Made by a program: the position numbers and the translations under genes
Shown here: positions 46,600 to 57,540 of the stretch, piece after piece
Numbering within the stretch: the first letter of the stretch is position 1
Layout of the letters: every line of letters starts with the position of its first letter
Notes under the pieces: generated by a model
What the model was told of the DNA's origin: nothing
What the model saw: only the letters and a program-made list of their open reading frames with translations
Database searches by the model: none
Source of the DNA: Orientallactaga sibirica
Lineage: Eukaryota > Chordata > Mammalia > Rodentia > Dipodidae
NCBI GenBank assembly: GCA_036365145.1
Contig: JAEOAD010000005.1
Location: 3,943,501-4,007,500, forward strand
Direction of reading: 5' to 3'
Length of the DNA: 64,000 nucleotides

Positions 46600-49170
46600 C
46601 AGAGATTATCACATGTAATACTCTACACTGACAGGATGAACAAACATACACATGAGGAGAGCTGAAGCAAATCAGAGCTAGATCAGACATAAAATCATAT
46701 AAAGACCAAGAAAGCACCAAATTTCACAAAGTCTTCAACTCTGCAGGGATTAACTCACACCTCACAATTATAACTTTGAATATTAATGGACTCAACTCCT
46801 CAATCAAAATATACAGGTAAACAGGCTGGATTAGAACGCTGGATTCAACAATTTGGTTTCTGTAAGAAACCCACCTTATCGTTAAAGATAGACACTGCCT
46901 TAGTGTGAGAGGAAGGTAAAAGATATTCCAAGCATATTTAAATAAGAAACAAGCAGTTGTGGTTGTATTAATATCTGACAAAATAGACTTTAAACCAAAA
47001 GTAATCAAAAGAGATCTAAAACAGCTACTTCATACTCATTAAAGAAACAAAACAAGAGGATATTACAACCATAAACTTATATGCACCAACCACAGGGCAC
47101 TTCATTTTATAAAGTAAATCTACTAGACAATTTACCAGATATAATTTCCAACATAATTAATAGTGGGCAACTGTAAAACTCCATTATTATCCATAGATAC
47201 ATCTTCTAAGCAGAGATTTAACAGAGCAATAATGGAACTAAACAACACCGTAGATCAATTGGAATTAATAGACATCTTAGGATATTGCACCCTGATTCTA
47301 CAGAATACTTTTCTGCAGTTCATGGAACCTTATTCAAAATGGATCATATATTAGGACCTAATGCATGTCTCCACACACAAATTCATAAAGCTTGACATAA
47401 CTTCCTGCATTATATCTGACCACAATGCAACAAAGCTATATATCAACAATAGTAACAACAGAAAACATACCAAGAACTAGAGCCTGAAAAATTCACTAAT
47501 GAGCAATGAATGGGTTCTTGAAGACATCAATAAGGAAATCAATAAATGTATGGAACTGAATGACATTGAAACCAAAAATATCAAAAATTATGAGACACAA
47601 TGAAAGCAGTGCTAAGAAGCAATATAGCACTAAATTCCTACATTGTAAAAATAAAGAAATAACAAGTAGAAACCAGGCATGGTGGTGCATGCCTTTAATC
47701 GCAGCACTCAAGAGGCAGAAGTAGGAGGATCGTCATGAGTTTAAGGCCACCCTGAGACTACAGAGTGAATTCCAGGCCAGCTTGAGCTATACTGAGACCC
47801 TACCTTGAAAATCCAAAAAAGAAGAAAAAAAGATAACAAATAAATAGTTTAACTATATATCTTAAGGCTTTAGAAAAACAAGAACAATCCAATTCCCAAA
47901 ACCAGGGGAAAAAAAAAAAAAAAGTATCAAGACCAAAGCAGAAATCAATGAATTAGAAATGAGAAGACAGTTTAAAAGTTGATGAAATGAAGAGCTGGTT
48001 CTTTGAAAAAAAGAAAAGGAAAGAAAAAAGAAATTTACAAGATTAGAACCAGAAATGAGGTCACAACCAACACCAATGAAATTGGGAGACTCAAGAACCC
48101 ATATTCCACAAAATTGCAAAACCTTAAAGAAATGGAAGAACACTTTAACTTATATCACCTACCGTAAACTAAATGCAGGACAGATAAACCACTGAATAAG
48201 CATACATCTAATTATATCTAATGAGATCAAAAAAATTAATTAAAACCTCCAAACAAAACAAAGTCCAGGCCCAGGCAGATTCACTGATGAATTCTAGGAA
48301 ACTTTCATTCAAGAAGTAAAACCACTTCTAAAGTAATTAACATTATTAAAAAGGGGAATGCTCAGGAACTCCTTCTATGAAGCCAGCATTATGCTAATAC
48401 CAAGACCAGAGACACAAGAAAAGAAAATTATACACTAACATCCCTGCTGAACTTAGACACAAAATTCTCAATAAAATGCTTGCAAACCAAATCTAAGAAG
48501 CCATCAAAAAACATATCATCCACCTCAATCAACAGGTTTCAACCAGGTGATGCAGGGTTGGTTCAACATGTGGAAATTGATAAAAATAGTACACCCCATA
48601 AATAAAAGAGCAAACACATGATCATTTCAATAGATGCAGAAAAGGCCTGTGAAAAAATACAATCATGATCAAAACACTGGAGAGACTTGAGGTGGAAGGA
48701 TTACATCTCAATATAACAAGGGCTATATATAAAGCACCAAAGTCCAGATCATACTATACGTGGAAAAATGAAGCATTCCCATTGAGATCTGGAATAAGAC
48801 AGGGGTCCCCATTGTCCCTACCACTTTTACGCATCATACTAGAAGTCGTATCTCAAGCAATAAGACAAGAGAAAATAGATGGACTTGGTAAAAATCATTC
48901 TAAGTAAGGTCACAGAGACACAGAAAGACAAATGCCATATGTGTTCACTCATGTAGGTCCTAACCTAGAGTAGCTGGAGTCGAGAGTAAACAGTAGGAAA
49001 CATGAGGAGTATGGACACAGAACTAACCTGAGTCTGCAGGAAAGAGGAAGTAGAGAAAGATGAGAGGATGGGTACCTGACAGGTCAGGTGAGGAACAACA
49101 TATGCGGGTGGAGAGTCTTGGGGGTAAAAGGGGAGGGAGGGTGGGAGGATTACACACAACCAAAGACACC
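46600..49170 (+). mobile_element. Defective LINE-1: ORF2 endonuclease and partial reverse transcriptase, then ORF2 end / 3' UTR
   Basis: ORF2 begins near 46750, where the sequence reads ITLNINGLNSS-like at the endonuclease N terminus. Then come 'gatattacaaccataaactt' with 'tatgcacca' (endonuclease core, 47060), an SDHNATKLYINN-like block (47425), and the reverse transcriptase region: 'ccaggcccaggcagattcac' (48270), a palm-type 'atttcaatagatgcagaaaa' (48625) and the 80-codon frame 48665-48907 with 'GIRQGSPLSLPLL'. At about 48895 the sequence jumps to 'aaggtcacagagacacagaa', which is the ORF2 C-terminal end. The catalytic aspartate pair of the palm domain and everything up to the C terminus are therefore deleted. 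Frameshifts and stops abound and a B1 sits at 47671. The element cannot move itself. Confidence 0.85.
47671..47832 (+). mobile_element. B1 SINE inserted in LINE-1 ORF2
   Basis: From 'accaggcatggtggtgcatg' to 'gaccctaccttg' and an A-rich tail. 'ataacaa' recurs on both sides as a probable duplication. Confidence 0.94.
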
Positions 49171-49802
49171 TTGAATCAGCACTCTCACAAAGGACATGAG
49201 ACCAGCCCGTGCCAGAGAATTCACAGCATGGAACATGCTGTCTGGAAGAAGCAGGACCATCAGGTCCATTCCTTTCATGAAGATCTTTGGTTTCTAATGG
49301 AAGAGAAAATACTCATGTTATAGAAGAGGTTGACAGGTTCACAGGTTCTCTTCGTGCTTAAAATTTGGGGTTGCGAATGCACTTTTGTGGGAATTTTGAA
49401 TTTGGAATATTATATTGCACATTTTCTTCCTAACAAAAGAATGTTCTTTGAAAGCAAATTATACAAGCACCACTTTCCAAGTGTGTTCTCCATAGGGTTG
49501 CTGTTCCAAATAAATTTAAACAGAGCAGCTGGTTCCTGAGATTCCCAGTGGTCCTGTGACTAGATCTGCTCCCAGTGGCTATGAAACTACACTTATTGTT
49601 TGTGACAAGCATAGCAATCTTGGAACAGGTGCATTAAGCCACTCTGGAAAGAGAAAGAAAGAAAAAAATCCAAATTTTTGAAGTCTTTTATCATTTAAAA
49701 AATATCTGAGTGAATAAAGTTATAATAGTTCATAAAAACAATTAAAAGAATAGGGAATATTGTAAACAATTGAAATTCTGCTTTTAAAAACAAGTATTTA
49801 TG
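49171..49802. other. Unique sequence
   Basis: No gene is recognised. The exact LINE-1 3' boundary near 49170 is uncertain. Confidence 0.45.
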
Positions 49803-50015
49803 GCAGGAGAGATGGTTCAGCAGTTAAATGTGCTTGCATGCAAAGCCTGATGGCCTGGGTTTGATTTCCCAATACTTAAATAAAGTCAGATACACATAGT
49901 GGCACATGCATCTGGATTTTGTTTGCAGAAGCAAGTCCTTGGCAATCCAGTTGCTCTCCCCCCAACCTTGGCTTGAAAATAAATAATAAATAAAATATTT
50001 TTTAAAATAAAAATG
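49803..50015 (+). mobile_element. tRNA-derived SINE, diverged
   Basis: 'ggagagatggttcagcagtt' head, 'gggtttgatttcccaatact' B-box area and an AAAT-rich tail. Confidence 0.9.
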
Positions 50016-50400
50016 AATTTTTGTTATATTTAAATTGAATCCTACATGACATCATCATATATGCTTAAATATATTCATAACTTAAAAGCCCTCATGGGTT
50101 AATTTATTCATTTAGGCCCCTAGATTCATATCACATGACACTTAATCAATAGGCACCCAGTGATGTAGGACACAATGAGATATATGTATACTATGTTGAC
50201 AGTCAGGAAAGCAAGTACATATCTTTAATGGTGCCTTTGAAATGCAGTAGAAATTAAAGGCAACTGAGGCAGTGACCATTCAGCTTCTGTTGTAGCTCTT
50301 ACAGAAGTTCGTTTTCCTCATCATGTGTTCTTGCCTTTCATTTTTTTCTGACCCATATCCAGTGCTTTTCTTGATAATTTTTACATAAGTATGTAATGCT
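50016..50400. other. Unique sequence
   Basis: Nothing recognised. Confidence 0.5.
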
Positions 50401-50650
50401 TTTTTTTTTTATTTTATTTTGGAGAAAGACAGAGAGAGAGAGGGAGAGGTAGACAGATAGAGATGGGTGCACCAGCAGCTTCTCAGCCACTGCGAACAAA
50501 ATCCAGATGCGTGCGCCCCCTTGTGGTCAAGTGCTGCATTGCGCCCTTGTGTCACTTTGCATCTGGCTAAACGTGGGATCTGGAGATTGGAACCCACGTT
50601 CTTAGGCTTAGCAGGCAGGTGCCTTAACCACTAAGCCATTTCTCCAGCCC
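50401..50650 (-). mobile_element. tRNA-derived SINE, long subfamily, antisense
   Basis: Contains the subfamily insert 'gtggtcaagtgctgcattgc' and 'gtgtcactttgcatctggct', and ends 'taagccatttctccagccc'. The flanks share a degraded 'tgtaa..g' duplication. Confidence 0.93.
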
Positions 50651-51289
50651 TGTAACGTGTTTTGATCAAAAGCTTCTCCTATTATTTCCTCTTGCCCCTC
50701 ACCCCCACACTTCCTATTCCTCTTCCAGTGCATTGGAGAGAATTCATTTCTGGTATTGAAATGCTGGTTAACAACCAATGGGTAAGCCGTAAGCCCTAGG
50801 AAGGAAACTACTTCTGTTGTTTGGCTAACTTGATATGTTGTGCCCCAAAAATTCACCCTATAAATATTTACGTTTATGCCCATAGGTTAGTACCTTTGAA
50901 GCTTCTTTAGGCAATTGGCATTGCTATTGAGGAGAGAGCTGATTTGTGTTGGTGTGTTTGTTTGTTTTTCTAAGCAGTATCCTGGATGACTCTCCCCATC
51001 CGTCATTTTCCTTTGTATTTAGTATCCTCTTGCCATTGCCATTTTATACATTTGTTCATCTCCTTAGATTTCTAAATGCTTGCATAGTTCATTACCCATT
51101 CATATTTTTCCAACGAAATTTCAGAGGTCTCACAATCTAGCCAATTTAAAGATCCAAACAGAGACAAAACATGAAAAAAACAAGACTGCTGCAGGTAGAA
51201 ATGATTTTTCTACCCAGTAGACAATAGTTGTCATGTGTAAGTTCATATATCATAAGTGATTATAAGCATGGCATAAAAACCAGAAATTC

Positions 51290-51292
<3 letters not shown>
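50651..51292. other. Unique sequence
   Basis: Nothing recognised. Confidence 0.5.

Positions 51293-51327
<35 letters not shown>
51293..51327. repeat. (CA)n microsatellite
   Basis: About 17 CA dinucleotides, read directly. Confidence 0.97.
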
Positions 51328-51330
<3 letters not shown>

Positions 51331-52158
51331 CTAACTCTTAACTCTATTACTTGAACACATTTCCTCTGATGGTTCATAAAGCTGTGAGGAACTTTGCAGC
51401 CCTAAGAGTCAAAAGTGAGGGAAAGGCTCTGCTCTGGGGTCTCTGATTCTATCTTCAGGTTTACTTCTCCCGCTGAGAGCTGTTTGGGCCGGTTTGTAGC
51501 AACCCACAAGGGTCTGAACTTTCTTCCCTTCAGTACTCACTAAAAAACAACAAGGTGGCTTCTCTTAAATCCTCCCAAATTCCTTACAGACCGAACAGCA
51601 ATGCCTGGGCTAATTTTGTCCCCATATTCAGCTGAGTGAATATATTCTTGAAACAATGGGGGTGGGGAAATGAGATTATATGAGAATGAAATAACAAAAG
51701 TGAAAGGAAATCAAATCATGAACCCCAGAGGGTAGGGACGTGTGATCTGAAAAGGAATAAAGCAGCCGAAGACATCCGGGAGCTCATCTCAGTTGACAGG
51801 AAGCTTGGTGTTCTGTTGGACACGGGAACAAAGGAGTTCGGTGCCGGACAAGTCCATTCGGGCACCACATGCCTTGAAAACAAATCCACGTCGATCGTGT
51901 CATCAGCTAAACCAAGCTTCACCAGGCCTCATTAACCCGCTGCAGTCCTGTAGCTGCTGCCACCACCTATGCCACAACACTAACACATAATTTGACCTTT
52001 CATTCTCTTTACAGTTTTCATTAATTGTGCAAAGTCAGAAATAGATAAAACTATTGAGATGCTTCCCTGACTGTCATGTGACTACTCCATTACATGTGTA
52101 CATGCCAACAACTACATTTGAAGAACAAGAAGAATGGTGAGCTAAAGAATGAACTACC
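51328..52158. other. Unique sequence with a CpG-rich patch
   Basis: Nothing is recognised as a gene. Positions 51735-51935 hold about 10 CpG dinucleotides in 200 bp, far more than the surrounding sequence, with open frames on both strands but no recognisable domain. Confidence 0.45.
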
Positions 52159-52205
52159 CATTCTCTCTGACTCTTTCTCTCAAGTAAATACAAATTTTAA
52201 AAAAA
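52159..52205 (+). mobile_element. tRNA-SINE 3'-end scrap
   Basis: 'cccattctctctgactcttt' plus an A-rich tail equals a SINE 3' end, just upstream of a full copy. Confidence 0.6.
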
Positions 52206-52227
52206 TCAAATAAAAAATTTAAATTAA

Positions 52228-52436
52228 GGACTGGAGAGATGGCTTAGGGGTTAAGGTGCTTGCCTTCAAAGCCAAGTCACCCAGGTTTGATTTTCCAGGA
52301 CCCACATGAACCAGATGCACAAAATGGTGCATGAATCTGAAGTTCGTTTGCAGTGGCTGGAGGATCTGCCGTGCCTATTCTCTCTATTTCTGCCTGGCTC
52401 TCTCTCTCTTCTTCTATCTCAATTAAATAAATTTTA
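52228..52436 (+). mobile_element. tRNA-derived SINE
   Basis: From 'ggactggagagatggcttag' through 'caggtttgattttccaggac' and a CT segment to 'aattaaataaat'. Confidence 0.94.
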
Positions 52437-54299
52437 AAGTCTTTGTCAAAGTAGTAAAAATATTTTTAACATTCTAGATACTGTGTGATGAATTTAGAAG
52501 TGCACACACAATGCACGTCTGCAGGCTCATGAAATGTGATGGGCCTTGGGACAAAGCCCATGAGTGTGAGCAGAGCCGGCTGAGTGATCCAAGGAGTACT
52601 GACTTTACAGGGGAGTAAACATGAACAGATACACTATGGAGGCTCAGCTTAGATACAGAAGGCATTTACAGAGAAAATGGTCTCTGGGTGCCCATTTCTT
52701 CATGGACAAAAAAAAAAAAAAAAAAACTGATAGTATATTTTTTTTCAGTGAAAGCATTTGTAATTCCCTAGGTAAATTAGAATTTTGGAACGTGTCTAAC
52801 TGTCATCACAAGCCTGACAGCTTCTAACACTTCAAGGAGATGTATCAACATGTGGGGAATTTGCATACTCATTGAACTGATATTATCTAAATGCCAAATG
52901 CATGATAATCATACACTTGATGATACACACGATAATCCAAAGGATCTTAAGGCAGCAAAGTTTTAAAAACTCACTGATATGATTTCTCACTACAGTCAGA
53001 AATAAACTCTTCAAAACGAGCACATGCAAACCTTTAGTGGAGAATCTAAAATGAATAGCCACCATGACCTGGATAGCAATTCAGGCATTCCTTCCATCTT
53101 CAAATGCATATCTGTGTAAGACTGAATTTCATAGATTTCAAAAAACACATTTCTGACAAGAAATTGATCAAACGTAGTTAAGGGATTGTAAGTGCTCTAT
53201 TTAACTCCAGACATTAAAGAGCTTTCTAGAAATCAAAAAAGCCTCTTGTCACTGATGTTTTCTTTATGGTATAGTTTTCATAAAAGATGAGTTATATACG
53301 TTAAAATGTCATATTTCTTTGCATAAAAGGAAATCCTAGGAGACATTTTCTGAAATATTACATGTTTAAATTCTTAAAAGTCTAACATGTTGATGATATA
53401 GGAGGTATGGAGCTTTGAGTGTTCATTGTCCCTTATAGGCTTGTGTATTTGAAAACGTTTTTGGAAAGAAGTGTGCTGTAAGCATAGTTTAGGAAAGAAA
53501 ATCTGAGCTGCAGAACCAAGGCTCTGCAATAGGCGAGGACGTGATATACAAGGCTCTCAACAGGTTCACAATCTCAGAGGCGTAAAATGGCTCAGCCGGT
53601 GAGCAAGCACCTTTATTTCCTATTTCATATTTAACCAAATTCTTCAACTATGATGGCAATACTTAGGCATACATATCATGCAGGATATCTTTGTTGGGTT
53701 TGACTTGCCTTGTTATAAAGGTTATAAAAATTAACAACAGTGTCATAATGTTGTGAATGTGTGTGTTATGTCTTATTTATCTTATGTTATATCTTAGCCT
53801 CCCAAAGCGCTACCTCACTGCACTCATACGGAACTACCTGACACTGTTTCTCTGCCCAGTTGCTCTTCTTTCACTATTGCCAAAGTGATAACCAGTAAAT
53901 TAAGAAAAAATATGAGACATATCACTTGCTCTGGTGATTGTTTGGACAATATTAGCTCAAGAAAACTTTGTTTGACTTCTTGTACTCATAAATGCCAGCT
54001 TTTACTAGTGATGTCACTTTGTCTTTCTGAAACTTAAATGTCACACATTTCATTAACATTCTTCAAAGTTGATAATCATCTTTAAGCCCATCTTATTTAG
54101 AAGTGTTAGGACGGCATGTCATGAGGGAACCAGATAGTAAGTTTGCTCACCATCCCTACATAATTGAGAACTCTAGCTCACTGCTGAGTGCCGACAGTAA
54201 ATACACATCCACATCCATCTTCCTTCAGTAACGTCCCATTGCCTCTGAAGTTTCAGCTTTAGGTTCCTTAAAAGGGTGATAAGATTCTACCCAACCTGA
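52437..54299. other. Unique sequence
   Basis: About 1.9 kb with no recognised gene or repeat, apart from an A run at 52711-52728. Confidence 0.5.
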
Positions 54300-55790
54300 G
54301 AGTAGGTATATCACTAACAGAAGCCTAATATCTAGAATCTACAAAGAAATCAAAAAATTTAACAAGCCAGGCGTGGTGGCACACGCCTTTAATCCCAGCA
54401 CTCGGGAGGCAGAGGTAGGAGCATCGCCGTGAGTTCGAGGCTATCCTGAGACTACATAGTTAATTCCAGGTCAGCCTGGACCAGAGTGAGACCCTACCTC
54501 GAAAAACCAAAAAAAAAAAATTAAAAAAAAATTAACAATAAAAAAAATCAAACAACCCACTCCAAAAGTGGGGCAGAGAACTAAATAGGGAGTTCTCAAA
54601 GGAAGAAATACAAATAGCTAACACACTTAAACGGTCTTTTCTTAATATCTGCTCTGTTCTTTGTAATCCTTCCTAGTTGTCCCTTTTCAATTATTCATGT
54701 AGATAAACATAGATGTTTAGTGTTGCTTACGGTGTGTCCCAATGTGCAAATCTATATCAGAAAGCACTTCCCTTACACATCCGAAGATATGACACAGATC
54801 TTACAGGTAAAGTATTTATTCCCATCAGTGGGGAATTCTACATTATTCTATATCATATCAACAGTATACATTTTATTATATCTGAATTATAAGGGCACAA
54901 TTGTACTTCATATTGTGAAATGTATTCTGCATGTACAGTTTGTTCTGAGGTAACCTTTAACCTTGATGGTGCCTCAGGGAGAACCTAAGACTCAGCAGCC
55001 TTAGTGATGTGTGACCCCTACTGGACAGAGGAGGACAAAACGTGGGGGACATCTAGAGCAGATAAGGAAGGAAGCACCTTCACCATGAATGTGACAGACA
55101 AGGCTGATCTGAGCAGAAAGACAAGATCCACTCAGCGGAATGGAACTCATAGCTGGAACTGGGAAATAAGTCAAAACCATGTACAAAAAATGAGCCCATT
55201 CTCCAATATCAACCTCCCACCAAGTGGGCTAGAAGAGGGCCTACACATATAAACTTCTCTCTAAAATAACTATGGCCATTCCATCGATCTAATACTAACT
55301 TTTCTCTCTATTGGAGAATTTGCACCTCTTTTTCAGATGGTTGATGAACCTGAAGGGAACTCACCAGGGCCCCAGCTGAAAGCATAGAGTAACGGGGGAA
55401 ATGGGCAAGAATGCAGATTTCTTGATGAACCCAACACCAGAACAAGGCTGAAGGAGATAAACACAGAGAACATTCAACTCCTACCAAATCAGATGTCCAG
55501 AGACACAGAGACTCCCAAGACCTCATCACTGATGTAGAACTAAAATGATCCCAATGTGGCTCAGGGAAATTTGCAGAAGAGGGGGCGGAAAGAGTGTTAG
55601 AGCCACAAGTTGGGTCATTATGTACAGAGACTTTGCCTCTCCCCCATAACTGTTGGCTACCCCCATAATGCACGACCCAAATTCCCCAGTGAGGAGGGTC
55701 CCTTCAGAGGGGGGAGGTCATGGAGTAGGCTAATGGAGGCACCAACATGAATGTAAAATTAAAATTAAAACAAAATCTTAAAAATAAAAA
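54300..55790 (+). mobile_element. LINE-1 ORF2 3' segment with 3' UTR and A-rich tail, partly rearranged
   Basis: 54300-54363 ('atatcactaacagaagccta' and 'gaatctacaaagaaatcaaa') and 54535-54625 ('gggcagagaactaaataggg', 'gttctcaaaggaagaaatac') are ORF2 C-terminal sequence, split by a B1. After about 330 bp of unplaced sequence, 54970-55740 is a long 3' UTR containing the blocks shared with positions 1-345 and 15540-15900, ending in an A-rich tail near 55790. It is the longest LINE-1 3' UTR in the window. Confidence 0.75.
54364..54530 (+). mobile_element. B1 SINE inserted in LINE-1
   Basis: From 'gccaggcgtggtggcacacg' to 'gaccctacctcg' and an A-rich tail. One of the least diverged B1 copies here. 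Confidence 0.95.
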
Positions 55791-56069
55791 AAAAGAAAGA
55801 CAAGAATGAACTTTCTATTTCAAATTCCCTATAAAGTGTGCTGGTGGGAGATAGGCAGAGAAATCAGATTTGGGGATGATAGTATTCTGTCTTTTCGGAT
55901 GGCCCGCTGTCTGAATAAACAAAGTTTACAGACTCACATCTTCCCTCTAATCATTGGTATCGATGGTGACCTCTAACATGAACTCCAGCACTCCAGTTAT
56001 ACATGGAGAACACAGCACAGTCAGCGAGGGGGTTTCTGCTGGTGCGCGCTGAGTGAGCGGGGACAACTG
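55791..56069. other. Unique sequence
   Basis: Nothing recognised. Confidence 0.5.
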
Positions 56070-56170
56070 CTCACACTTCAGTGCCTCAACTTCTTCTCTG
56101 CACCATTGGTAATAATTGCACTTACGTTTTCACATGGTTGGATGTTTACAATATGGCATTGTCAGGGTGA
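56070..56170 (+). repeat. Possible MIR fragment
   Basis: 'tcagtgcctcaacttcttct' followed by 'ggtaataattgcacttacg' follows the MIR core order. Weak. Confidence 0.35.
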
Positions 56171-56277
56171 AGGGTTTTCTATGAATAACCAATATATGTA
56201 TTTAATTACTTATTTATCTAAGATCAGTAGATGACTGAAAACCTAACACATATTATATAAATGATTAAATTATTTTG

Positions 56278-56528
56278 TAGGGGTGGGGAGATGCTCACTG
56301 GCTCAAAACATTTGATATGCAAACCTGATAGCCAGAGTTTGGATGTCCATAACCCATGTTTAAAAAAAAAAAAAGCCAGATGCAGTGACACAATCCCAAC
56401 AGTCTTATAGCAATGGGAGGCAGAGTCAGGAAGACACTAGCCTGAGGTTGTCCTCTGACCTCCACATGAGCACCATGACACATGTGTACCCAAATAAACA
56501 CACATTACACACACACACACACACACAA
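56278..56528 (+). mobile_element. B3-like SINE
   Basis: A diverged tRNA-like head with an A run at 56359, then 'gaggttgtcctctgacctcc' and 'acatgtgtacccaaataaac', ending in a CA array. The layout is typical of rodent B3. Confidence 0.6.
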
Positions 56529-56801
56529 TATTTTACATTGTACTTTAGAGATATTTGAATTCCCTATCTGATTGGTCAGAATAGAACCTCAAGTTGAGCA
56601 TCACCATAATAGTAAGGCAAGAGTCTCCTTTATTATCATCCAATGTCAAGTCCTAAAAGGAATAAGAAGCACCCAATATATGTGGATATTTAAAGAAAAG
56701 CAATTCAGATTATATTAAATTGCCAAAGGCTTACCCATTGTTTCATTCTCATGAACTACCTGAATCCAGTATCTATATGACCAATGAAGAATATAAGGTG
56801 A
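56529..56801. other. Unique sequence
   Basis: Nothing recognised. Confidence 0.5.
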
Positions 56802-56952
56802 GTGTCTGGAGAGATGGCTTAGTAGTTAAGGCACATGCCTGAGAAGCCTAAGGACCCTGGTTCGAATCTCCAGTACCCATGTAAGCAAGATACACATGGT
56901 AGTGCATGCGTCTGGAGTTTGCAGTGGCTAGAGGCCCTGGTGTGCCATTCTC

Positions 56953-56994
<42 letters not shown>

Positions 56995-57039
56995 GCCTCT
57001 AATGAATAAATAAAAAAATAAAAATAAAATCTTTAAAAA
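56802..57039 (+). mobile_element. tRNA-derived SINE
   Basis: Full length from 'gtctggagagatggcttagt' through 'ctggttcgaatctccagtac' and a long TC run to an A-rich tail. A 16-bp duplication with one mismatch lies at 56786-56801 and 57040-57055. Confidence 0.95.
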
Positions 57040-57058
57040 GAAGAATATGAGGTGAAAA

Positions 57059-57233
57059 AACCAGGCATAATGGCACATGCCTTTAATCCCAGCATTTGGG
57101 AGGCAAAGGTAGGAAGATCACCATGAGGTCAAGGCCACCCTGAGAGTACAGAATAAATTCCAGGCCAGCCTGGGCTCAGAGTGAGACCCTACCTCAAAAA
57201 ACTGAAATAAATAAATAAATAAATAAATAAATA
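57059..57233 (+). mobile_element. B1 SINE with (AAAT)n tail
   Basis: From 'accaggcataatggcacatg' to 'gaccctacctca', with an AAAT array at 57205-57233. Confidence 0.94.
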
Positions 57234-57320
57234 CTAGGTGAGATAGATATCTCAATTTAGCTAGATAAGTCAACCTTCTCAATTTTAAAAATAATGCAAG
57301 TTCAAATAGACCTAGGTTTT

Positions 57321-57540
57321 TAAAAATATTATTTACTTACTTATTTGTGAGAGAAAGAGAGAGAGTGAAAGAGAGAGAGAGAGAGAAAATAGGTGCACCA
57401 TGGCCTCTAGTCACTGCAAATAAATTCCAGACACATGTTCCACTATATACATCTGACTTACATGGGTTCTGGGGAATTGAACCCTGGTCCTCAGGCTTCA
57501 TAGAGAAATGCCTTCATGGCTTAGCCATCTCTCCAACCCA
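57321..57540 (-). mobile_element. tRNA-derived SINE, antisense
   Basis: Reverse body ending 'tagccatctctccaaccc'. The perfect 12-bp duplication 'gacctaggtttt' lies at 57309-57320 and 57543-57554. Confidence 0.95.

Noticed and set aside
46724..47008. 94-codon minus-strand ORF
   Set aside because: It is antisense to LINE-1 ORF2 endonuclease sequence.
51780..51920. A reading 'VLLDTGT' in the CpG-rich patch as a retroviral-type protease active site
   Set aside because: Only a short match to a common motif, with no flanking protease, reverse transcriptase or LTR sequence recognised.
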